A stretch of 64,000 nt of DNA from Pseudomonadota bacterium (GTDB lineage Bacteria; Pseudomonadota; Alphaproteobacteria; Acetobacterales; Acetobacteraceae), in NCBI GenBank assembly GCA_021849425.1, contig JAJZSY010000011.1, forward strand, positions 1 to 64,000. Direction: 5' to 3'. A model generated the notes under the pieces. It did no database searches and was not told where the DNA came from. It saw nothing but the letters and a program-made list of their open reading frames with translations. Shown piece by piece: positions 30,125 to 37,102 of this stretch (position 1 is its first letter; every line of letters starts with the position of its first letter). The translations under genes and the position numbers were made by a program.

Positions 30125-33100
30125 ATGAGGCGGCGGCTGCGTCAAGCCGGGCGGGTCGCCGGGCATGTCGGCCATCACGGCGCGCGGCTGGCGGGCACGC
30201 TGGTGCTGGTTGTGCTGTTGCTGCTGGGGGTCGCGGCCTGGCGGCTCGGTCAGGGGCCGGTGGACCTGCCGCCGCTCGCCGCCCGGATCGGGGCGGCGGT
30301 GAGCGCCGCCGAGCCGGGACTGACCGTCACGGTGGGGCGCGCCGGGCTGGCCTGGGAAGGGTTCCGGCGCGGCGGCGCGCCGATCGACCTGCGCCTGGCC
30401 GACATTGTCATCCGCAACCGCTCGGGGGCGGTGACGGCGCGAATCTCGACGCTGCGGGTGCGGCTCGGCCTGGCCGCGCTCATTCGCGGCGCGATCGCGC
30501 CGGTCAGCATCGTCGCCCATCAACCCGCCATCGTGTTCCGCCCCGCCTTGCAGCCGGCGAGCGGGCTGGCGACGCCGCCGGTCGCGATCGGGGCGCTGCT
30601 GACCCTCATTTCGCAATCGCCGCGGACCGGCCGGCTCGATCTCGCCGATCTGCGGCGCATCCGCATCACCGGCGCGCATGTCGCCATCGAGGCGGCGGGC
30701 GCGTTGCCCGGGCTTGCGGCGAACGATGGCGCGCTGGTCTTCACCCGCCGAAAGGACGGGCGGATGAGCGGCACCGCGCGCGCCGATTTCCGCCATGGCG
30801 GCGAGACGATCCCGCTGGTTCTCACGATCGTCGGCGAGGCCGGCGCGGGGCGGGTGACGGCGCTGCTCGGGCCGTTCGATCCGGCGCGGCTGATCCTGCC
30901 CGGCAGCCCGTTCGCGGCGGTCGATCTGCCGGTGATGGTCGCGGCCTCGTGGCCGGTGGGGCGGTTCGGCACGCCGGAACTCGATCTCGGCGTGAGCGCT
31001 GGCGGCGGGAGCATCGCCGCGGGAACCGGGCAGGTGCCGCTCACCGGCCTGCAGGCCCACGCGGTAGCGACGCGGGACGAGGTGAATCTGCGCGGCGCGC
31101 GGATCGGTCTTGCCGGGGCGGGCGGCGCGGCGGGGCCGGTGGTGCGGCTGCACGGCCGCATCGCGCTGCGCGGCGCCCTGCCCGCCACGCTCGACGCGGC
31201 GATCGACCGCTTCGATGCCACCGACCTGCCGCGCGACTGGCCGCAGGGCGTGCTGGCGGATGCGCGGCGCTACGTCACCCGGCACATCACCGCCGGGGTG
31301 GCGCGGGATGGGCGGTTCCACGCCATGTTCGATCTCGCGACCGGCGCGCTCGCACCGGGGGCGGCAACCGGCAGCTTCGCCGCGCGCAATGTGCGGCTCG
31401 ACTGGTTCCCCGGCGCGCCGCCGATGACGGGGCTGGCCGGAACGCTGCACTTCACCGCGGATGACGCGCTCGACATCGACGCGACGGCGGGCCGGCTCGG
31501 CGATCTCGCGCTGCGCGGGCACATGCGGATCACCACGCTCAGCCGGCACGACCAGACGGCGATCATCGACGCCCGTGCGGCCGGCGGGCTCGCCGATGCG
31601 CTGGCGCTGCTGCGCGCCCCGCCGCTCAGGCTGGCGGCGGGCAGGTTGCGGCTGGACAAGGCGAGCGGGCGGGTGTCGGCGCGGATCGAGGCGAAGGTGC
31701 CGCTGATCCGCCGGCTGGCCCTGGCCGATATCACGATCAGGGCAACGGCGGGGCTGGCGGCGCTGCATCTGCCGCTGCCCTTCGCCGGGCTCGCGCTCGA
31801 GGACGGCAGCGCGGCGCTGGAGGTCGATCCGCACCATCTGGCGCTGCATGGCAGCGGAAGCGTCGCGGCGACCGCGACGCGCTTCACCGCTTCCATGGCG
31901 CTGCCGGGCGGGCCGCTCACGCTGGTCGCGCAGGCGGACCCGACGCGGAAGGCGCTGGCGCGGCTCGGCATGCCGGTTGCGGCGTGGCGGGCGGGGGCGG
32001 CACCGCTCACCGTGACCTATCGCGACCGGGCGGGCGGCGGCGAGCTGGATATCGGCGCCGACCTGACCGGCACGACGCTCGCCGCGCCGGTCTTTGGCTG
32101 GCGCAAGGCGGCAGGGCAGCCCGGCCGGGCAACGCTGCGGATCGGGCTTGGCGGCGGCGCGTTCGGCGGGCTGGAATCGGCGCATCTGGAGGCGCCGGGC
32201 CTGCTGTTCGACGGGGTGCGGCAGGCCGGTGATCTGAGCATCGAGGCGGCGCGGCTCGGCGCGTTGCGGGGCAGCGGCACGCTGACGCCGCCGGCAGCGC
32301 CGGGCCGCCCGTGGCGGGTTTCGCTGGCCGGCGGAACGCTCGATCTCGCCGGGCTGGTCGCCCGCGCCCGCGCGCAGGCGGGCACCACCGCAGCACCCAC
32401 CAACCCCGCGCCGCGCCCCGCACCGCGCCCCGCATCGCCCGGCCCGGCCTGGCAGCTGCGCGCGCGGTTCGCCCATCTGCGCCTGCATGCCGCACCGGCG
32501 CCGCTGGCGGGGGCGACGGAGATCACCGCGACGGGAGCCGGCGCCCGCCTCGCCGGGTTGGAGGCGACACTGGCGCAGGCGCCGCGCAAGTCCGCGCGGC
32601 TGAATTACCGCAGCACCGGCGGGATGACGCGAATCCGCCTCGACGCGCCGGATGCCGGCGCGCTGCTCGCGGCGGCGGGCGTGACCGGCGGGGTGAGACG
32701 CGGCACGCTGACGCTGGACGCGACGCGGCAAAACGGGCTGACGAAAGGGCGCCTCGGCATTGGCGATTTCCGGCTGACCGAGGCGCCGGTGATCGCGAAG
32801 GTGCTGCAGGCGCTGACCATTTACGGCATGCCGGCGGCGACGTCCGGCCCCGGCCTTGCGTTCACGAGGCTGGTCGCGCCGTTCACGATGAAAGGCCAGG
32901 TGGTGTCGCTCGGCGGGGCGCGGGCATGGTCGCCCTCGCTCGGGTTCACCGCCACGGGCCGGATCGATCTCGGGCAGAAGCGCTACGACCTCTCAGGCAC
33001 GATCGTGCCCGCCTATGCGCTGAACACCCTGCCCGGCCGGATTCCGCTGATCGGCCGGCTGTTCAGCCCGGAGAAGGGCGGCGGGCTGTTCGCCGCGCGC

Positions 33101-33223
33101 TACACCGTGGACGGGCCGTTCGGATCGCCACGGGTGATGGTCAACCCGGTCTCGGCGCTGGCGCCGGGATTCATTCGCGACCTGTTCGGCATCGGGCCGC
33201 CCGAGCCGAAATCAAAGCCTTGA
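30125..33223 (+). CDS. AsmA/YhdP-like envelope protein (DUF3971/AsmA2)
   Basis: A 1032-residue protein with one N-terminal membrane anchor (LVLVVLLLLGVAAW, about 24-37) and a long beta-rich periplasmic body. The C-terminal AsmA-like domain includes LSGTIVPAYALNTLPGRIPLIG and ends GFIRDLFGIG, typical of the YhdP/DUF3971 group. These proteins are relatives of TamB and are proposed to carry phospholipids to the outer membrane. The start is ATG 30125; the longer open frame is the shadow of glnE. A Pro/Ala-rich linker at about 755-775 divides the protein. Confidence 0.85.
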   Translation: MRRRLRQAGRVAGHVGHHGARLAGTLVLVVLLLLGVAAWRLGQGPVDLPPLAARIGAAVSAAEPGLTVTVGRAGLAWEGFRRGGAPIDLRLADIVIRNRSGAVTARISTLRVRLGLAALIRGAIAPVSIVAHQPAIVFRPALQPASGLATPPVAIGALLTLISQSPRTGRLDLADLRRIRITGAHVAIEAAGALPGLAANDGALVFTRRKDGRMSGTARADFRHGGETIPLVLTIVGEAGAGRVTALLGPFDPARLILPGSPFAAVDLPVMVAASWPVGRFGTPELDLGVSAGGGSIAAGTGQVPLTGLQAHAVATRDEVNLRGARIGLAGAGGAAGPVVRLHGRIALRGALPATLDAAIDRFDATDLPRDWPQGVLADARRYVTRHITAGVARDGRFHAMFDLATGALAPGAATGSFAARNVRLDWFPGAPPMTGLAGTLHFTADDALDIDATAGRLGDLALRGHMRITTLSRHDQTAIIDARAAGGLADALALLRAPPLRLAAGRLRLDKASGRVSARIEAKVPLIRRLALADITIRATAGLAALHLPLPFAGLALEDGSAALEVDPHHLALHGSGSVAATATRFTASMALPGGPLTLVAQADPTRKALARLGMPVAAWRAGAAPLTVTYRDRAGGGELDIGADLTGTTLAAPVFGWRKAAGQPGRATLRIGLGGGAFGGLESAHLEAPGLLFDGVRQAGDLSIEAARLGALRGSGTLTPPAAPGRPWRVSLAGGTLDLAGLVARARAQAGTTAAPTNPAPRPAPRPASPGPAWQLRARFAHLRLHAAPAPLAGATEITATGAGARLAGLEATLAQAPRKSARLNYRSTGGMTRIRLDAPDAGALLAAAGVTGGVRRGTLTLDATRQNGLTKGRLGIGDFRLTEAPVIAKVLQALTIYGMPAATSGPGLAFTRLVAPFTMKGQVVSLGGARAWSPSLGFTATGRIDLGQKRYDLSGTIVPAYALNTLPGRIPLIGRLFSPEKGGGLFAARYTVDGPFGSPRVMVNPVSALAPGFIRDLFGIGPPEPKSKP

Positions 33224-33251
33224 CGCAAACGGCAGGAAGCATCCGCAAAGA

Positions 33252-33280
33252 TTGACTTGCCGAACGGCGCCCCATAGATC
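33252..33280 (+). promoter_or_regulatory. candidate sigma-70 promoter of etfBA
   Basis: TTGACT (33252-33257) and TAGATC (33275-33280) are separated by exactly 17 bases, about 48 bases before the etfB start. The -35 matches consensus in five of six positions; the -10 is weaker. Confidence 0.45.
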
Positions 33281-33327
33281 ATCCAACAGAGGACAGCGAC
33301 GCGAAACGCCAAACCTGTGGAGTGACC

Positions 33328-34077
33328 ATGAAGCTGCTGGTGCCTGTGAAGCGTGTGGTTGATTACAATGTGAAGGTCCGGGTGAAATCGGATGGCAGCG
33401 GGGTCGAACTCGCGGGCGTGAAGATGTCGATGAACCCGTTCGACGAGATCGCGGTCGAGGAAGCGGTGCGGCTCAAGGAGAAGGGCATCGCCAGCGAAAT
33501 TGTCGCGGTGTCGATGGGCGTGACGGCCTGCCAGGAGACGATCCGCACGGCGCTGGCGATGGGAGCCGACCGCGGCATCCTGGTCGAGACCGACGCCGAG
33601 TTGCAGCCGCTCGCGGTGGCGAAGATGCTCAAGGCGCTGGCCGCGCGCGAACAGACTGATCTCGTGATCATGGGCAAGCAGGCGATCGATGACGACATGA
33701 ACGCCACCGGGCAGATGCTCGCCGCCCTGCTCGGCTGGCCGCAGGGCACCTTCGCGAGCAAGGTGGCGATCGCCGATGGCACGGTGACGGTGACGCGCGA
33801 GGTGGATGGCGGGCTGGAGACGGTCGCGCTCAAGCTGCCGGCGGTGGTCACGGCGGATCTGCGGCTCAACGAGCCGCGCTACGCCTCGCTGCCGAACATC
33901 ATGAAGGCGCGCAAGAAGCCGATCGAGACGGTGAAGCCGGAGGATCTCGGCGTCGACCCGGCACCGCGGCTGACCACGCTGAACGTGGCCGAGCCGCCGC
34001 AGCGCAAGGCCGGGGTGAAGGTCGGCTCGGTGGCCGAACTCGTCGAGAAACTGCGCAACGAAGCGAAGGTGATCTGA
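33328..34077 (+). CDS. etfB: electron transfer flavoprotein, beta subunit
   Basis: A 249-residue ETF beta subunit, which binds AMP and, with EtfA, carries electrons from acyl-CoA dehydrogenases to ETF:ubiquinone oxidoreductase. The start [19 protein letters not shown], the signature region [11 protein letters not shown]...VSMG and the [19 protein letters not shown] segment are diagnostic. ATG 33328 is chosen (TGGAG five bases upstream) over GTG 33322. It precedes etfA by two bases and has a promoter candidate at 33252-33280. Confidence 0.97.
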   Translation: MKLLVPVKRVVDYNVKVRVKSDGSGVELAGVKMSMNPFDEIAVEEAVRLKEKGIASEIVAVSMGVTACQETIRTALAMGADRGILVETDAELQPLAVAKMLKALAAREQTDLVIMGKQAIDDDMNATGQMLAALLGWPQGTFASKVAIADGTVTVTREVDGGLETVALKLPAVVTADLRLNEPRYASLPNIMKARKKPIETVKPEDLGVDPAPRLTTLNVAEPPQRKAGVKVGSVAELVEKLRNEAKVI

Positions 34078-34079
34078 TC

Positions 34080-35015
34080 ATGGCTGAGGTTCTGGTTCTC
34101 ATCGAGCACGATGGCGCGCATGTGAAGCAGCCGGCGCGCAGCGCGGTTGCGGCGGCGGCGAAGCTCGGCACGGTGCATGCGCTGGTCGCCGGCGACGGCG
34201 TAGGCGGCGCGGCTGCGGAAGCGGCGGCGATCGCCGGGGTGGACAAGGTGCTTGTCGCCGACAGCCCGGCGCTGGCGCACGCGCTGGCCGAGCCGCTGGC
34301 CGAGCTGATCGTCAAGCTTGCCGGCAATTACACGCATGTTCTCGCCGCCTCGACCGCGACCGGCAAGAACGTGATGCCGCGCGCCGCCGCCCTGCTCGAC
34401 GTGCAGCCGATCAGCGACATCGCCGGTGTGGTGGATGCCGATACTTTCGTCCGCCCGATCTATGCCGGCAACGCGATGGCGACGGTGAAATCCGCCGACG
34501 CCAGGAAGCTGATCACCGTGCGGGCGGCGAGTTTCGATCCGGCCCCGGCCGAAGGCGGGACGGCGGCGATCGAGACGATCGAGGCCGGGGTGGATGCCGG
34601 CGGTTCGAGCTTCGTCGGCGCCGAGCTTTCCAAGAGCGAGCGGCCGGAGCTGACGGCGGCGCGGATCGTGATTTCCGGCGGGCGCGGCATGCAGAACGGC
34701 GAGAATTTCGGCAAGCTGCTCGATCCGGTCGCCGACCGGCTGGGTGCCGCGGTCGGCGCCTCGCGCGCGGCGGTCGATGCCGGGTTCGTGCCGAACGATT
34801 ACCAGGTGGGGCAGACCGGCAAGATCGTCGCGCCGGATCTCTATATGGCGGTCGGCATTTCCGGCGCGATCCAGCATCTCGCGGGGATGAAGGATTCCAA
34901 GGTGATCGTCGCGATCAACAAGGACGAGGACGCGCCGATCTTCCAGGTCGCCGATTACGGCCTGGTGGGCGACCTGTTCACCGTGCTGCCGGAGTTGCAG
35001 AAGGAACTCGGCTGA
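34080..35015 (+). CDS. etfA: electron transfer flavoprotein, alpha subunit
   Basis: A 311-residue ETF alpha subunit carrying the redox-active FAD. The C-terminal FAD-binding signature is intact: [19 protein letters not shown] (about 256-274) followed by [27 protein letters not shown] marks the start of the FAD domain. It is co-transcribed with etfB. The following 208-bp gap contains two palindromes before the hbd gene. Confidence 0.97.
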   Translation: MAEVLVLIEHDGAHVKQPARSAVAAAAKLGTVHALVAGDGVGGAAAEAAAIAGVDKVLVADSPALAHALAEPLAELIVKLAGNYTHVLAASTATGKNVMPRAAALLDVQPISDIAGVVDADTFVRPIYAGNAMATVKSADARKLITVRAASFDPAPAEGGTAAIETIEAGVDAGGSSFVGAELSKSERPELTAARIVISGGRGMQNGENFGKLLDPVADRLGAAVGASRAAVDAGFVPNDYQVGQTGKIVAPDLYMAVGISGAIQHLAGMKDSKVIVAINKDEDAPIFQVADYGLVGDLFTVLPELQKELG

Positions 35016-35063
35016 ACGCGCGGGTTTGAACGACATCAAGGCGCCGGGCGGCCATGGAGCATC

Positions 35064-35093
35064 ATCCGATCAGATGGAGTCATCTGATCGGAT
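35064..35093. repeat. 13-bp perfect inverted repeat downstream of etfA
   Basis: ATCCGATCAGATG (35064-35076) and its exact complement (35081-35093) flank a GAGT loop. A smaller hairpin (ATAAAG-CTTTAT, 35092-35106) and an AT-rich tail follow. It could terminate etfBA or be an operator for hbd. The outer ATCCGAT/ATCGGAT arms are the same heptamers as in the ArsR operator candidate at 6029-6044. Confidence 0.6.
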
Positions 35094-35130
35094 AAAGAGG
35101 CTTTATTTATCAACATCATGATTGATTTTC

Positions 35131-35183
35131 CTAGTGTCCACTTTCAATCTGAAATCCATCGGATTTCAGATTCAGGACACTAG
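35131..35183. repeat. compact palindromic element flanked by TA (MITE-like or regulatory hairpin)
   Basis: Outer arms CTAGTGTCC (35131-35139) and GGACACTAG (35175-35183) pair exactly; inner arms AATCTGAAATCC (35146-35157) and GGATTTCAGATT (35161-35172) pair exactly around an ATC loop. The GTGTCC...GGACAC core is bordered by TA on each side, as with IS630/mariner-type insertions. It lies 40 bases before the hbd start in an AT-rich patch. A transcriptional hairpin is the alternative. Confidence 0.6.
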
Positions 35184-35223
35184 CGGCTAGCCCGGCCTCT
35201 ATTTCGATCGGAAGGAAATGCAG

Positions 35224-36099
35224 ATGGAGATCAAGACACTCGGCGTGCTCGGCGCGGGCGCGATGGGCAACGGCATCGCGCATGTCGCCGCCCTTTCCGG
35301 GCTCGATGTCGTGCTCGTCGACACCGCGCAGGCGGTTCTGGACAAGAGCATGGCGACCATGCGCAAGAACCTGGAACGCCAGGTGCAGAAGGGCACGATC
35401 GATGCCGCCGCGGAGGCCGCCGCGCTCGCCCGCGTCTCGCCCATGACCACGCATGACGCCTTTGCCAAATGCGACATGGTGATCGAGGCGGTGCCGGAGC
35501 GCGAGGAGATCAAGCGCGCGGTCTATGCGCAGGTGATCCCGCATCTCGCGCCGCACGCGATCCTCGCCTCGAACACCTCGTCGATCTCGATCACCAGGCT
35601 CGGGCGCGCCTCGGGAATCGCGGAGCGGTTCGTCGGCATGCATTTCTTCAACCCGGTGCCGATGATGAAGCTCGTCGAGGTGATACGCGGGCTGGAGACG
35701 GCGGATGCGACGGTTGCCGCCGTCGAGGATCTGGCGAAGCGGATGGGCAAGATCACCATCGGCGCACAGGACATGCCGGGCTTCATCGTCAACCGCATCC
35801 TGGTGCCGATGCTCAACGAGGCCGTGTTCGCGCTGCATGAGGGGATCGGCGACGTGGTGTCGATCGACAACGGCATGAAGCTCGGCGCCGGGCACCCGAT
35901 GGGGCCGCTGACGCTGTGCGACCTGGTCGGGCTCGATGTCGCGCTGGAGGTGATGCGCGTGCTGCATGCCGGGCTCGGCGAGGACAAGTATCGCCCCTGC
36001 CCGCTCTTGGTGAACTATGTCGAGGCCGGCTGGCTCGGCCGCAAGACCGGGCGCGGCTTCTACGATTATTCGACCAACCCGCCGACGCCGACGCGCTGA
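35224..36099 (+). CDS. hbd: 3-hydroxybutyryl-CoA dehydrogenase
   Basis: A 291-residue NAD(P)-dependent 3-hydroxyacyl-CoA dehydrogenase of the single-domain (non-fused) type, acting on acetoacetyl-CoA/3-hydroxybutyryl-CoA. The Rossmann motif GAGAMGNGIAH is at about 9-19, the catalytic His is in VGMHFFNPVP with the Glu in VEVI, and DMPGFIVNRIL begins the C-terminal dimer domain. ATG 35224 has a correctly spaced GAAGGA; the ATG at 35218 is too close to it. It sits downstream of etfBA, which fits beta-oxidation or PHB turnover. Confidence 0.95.
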   Translation: MEIKTLGVLGAGAMGNGIAHVAALSGLDVVLVDTAQAVLDKSMATMRKNLERQVQKGTIDAAAEAAALARVSPMTTHDAFAKCDMVIEAVPEREEIKRAVYAQVIPHLAPHAILASNTSSISITRLGRASGIAERFVGMHFFNPVPMMKLVEVIRGLETADATVAAVEDLAKRMGKITIGAQDMPGFIVNRILVPMLNEAVFALHEGIGDVVSIDNGMKLGAGHPMGPLTLCDLVGLDVALEVMRVLHAGLGEDKYRPCPLLVNYVEAGWLGRKTGRGFYDYSTNPPTPTR

Positions 36100-36115
36100 A
36101 GCGGAATCGTCACGG

Positions 36116-36145
36116 AAAACCCGGCGCCGCGCGGCGCCGGGTTTT
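36116..36145. terminator. strong bidirectional intrinsic terminator
   Basis: A perfect 15+15 palindrome (AAAACCCGGCGCCGC and its complement) gives a GC-rich stem with A-runs before and T-runs after it on both strands. It lies between the convergent hbd and EamA genes. Confidence 0.9.
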
Positions 36146-36165
36146 TGCGTTTCAGAGGCGCTGCT

Positions 36166-37056
36166 TCAGGATTTCCACTGGCTGAGCACGACGCTGGCGA
36201 TGATCAGCGCGCCGCCGAGCACCTGGGCCGGGGCGAAGATCTCGCCGAAGGCGGCGCCGACGAGCCCAGCCCAGACCGGCTCCAGCGTGTAGATCAGCGT
36301 GGCCCGGTTGGCCGGAATGCTGCGCTGCGCCCAGTTCTGCGCGACCAGGACGAAGGCGGTGGCGAGGCCCATGCCGGTCATCGCCGCGAAGGGAAAGGCG
36401 TGGGTGGTGAGCATGATGCCGCCGCGCACCGCCTCGACGGCGAGGGAGATCACGCTGACGGTGACAAGCTGGACGATGGCGATGCGGCGCGGATCGGCGG
36501 TGAGCGCGCTGTGGCCGATCAGCACGATTTCGAAGGCCGCCCCCAGCGCGCCGGCGAGGGTGAGCCACTGGCCGCGGTCGAAGGCGAGCGAGAGCCCCGT
36601 GACGCCGGAGACGAGGACGAGGCCGGCGAAGGCGAGCGCGAGGCCGGCAATCGCGAACAGGCCGGGGCGGCGGCGGAAGATCAGGAATTCGAGCAGCGGG
36701 ACCATCGGCACGTAGAGCGCGGTGAGAAACGCGGACTCGCCGCTCGCCACGGTGCGCAGCCCGTCCGCCTGCAGGCCATAGCCCAGGAACAGGACCAGGC
36801 CGATGGTGACGCCGCCGGCGACCTCCCGCCGGGTGAAGCTCGCCGGATGCGGGCGGGTGACCAGCACGACGGCGAGCGCCGCGACGCCGAAGCGCCAGCC
36901 GACAAAGGCGTAAGGCCCGATATAGGGCAGCGACAGGCGGGTGAGCAGGAACGTCCAACCCCAGATGACGGTCACCGACAGCAGGACCAGGACCGGGGCG
37001 TTCGGACGCGACAGGAAGCCGGAAACCGGCGATGAGGGGCGGGCGATATCGCTCAT
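36166..37056 (-). CDS. EamA/DMT-family transporter
   Basis: A 296-residue inner-membrane protein with ten predicted helices in two EamA repeats. The first starts VLLSVTVIWGWTFLLTRLSL, and the second ends TLEPVWAGLVGAAFGEIFAPAQVLGGALIIASVVLSQ with the conserved Pro-containing helix. The family exports or exchanges small metabolites such as amino acids; the substrate is not readable. It ends next to the terminator at 36116-36145. Confidence 0.9.
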   Translation of the reverse strand: MSDIARPSSPVSGFLSRPNAPVLVLLSVTVIWGWTFLLTRLSLPYIGPYAFVGWRFGVAALAVVLVTRPHPASFTRREVAGGVTIGLVLFLGYGLQADGLRTVASGESAFLTALYVPMVPLLEFLIFRRRPGLFAIAGLALAFAGLVLVSGVTGLSLAFDRGQWLTLAGALGAAFEIVLIGHSALTADPRRIAIVQLVTVSVISLAVEAVRGGIMLTTHAFPFAAMTGMGLATAFVLVAQNWAQRSIPANRATLIYTLEPVWAGLVGAAFGEIFAPAQVLGGALIIASVVLSQWKS

Positions 37057-37102
37057 GCGCCATCATCAACGCGATCGGCGCGCGCGCGGCAAGCCCGCCC
37101 GG

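Noticed and set aside
30104-32731. An 875-residue minus-strand frame opposite the AsmA-like gene
   Set aside because: Arg/Pro/Gln-rich composition and no motifs; the plus-strand protein has a membrane anchor and a recognisable C-terminal domain.
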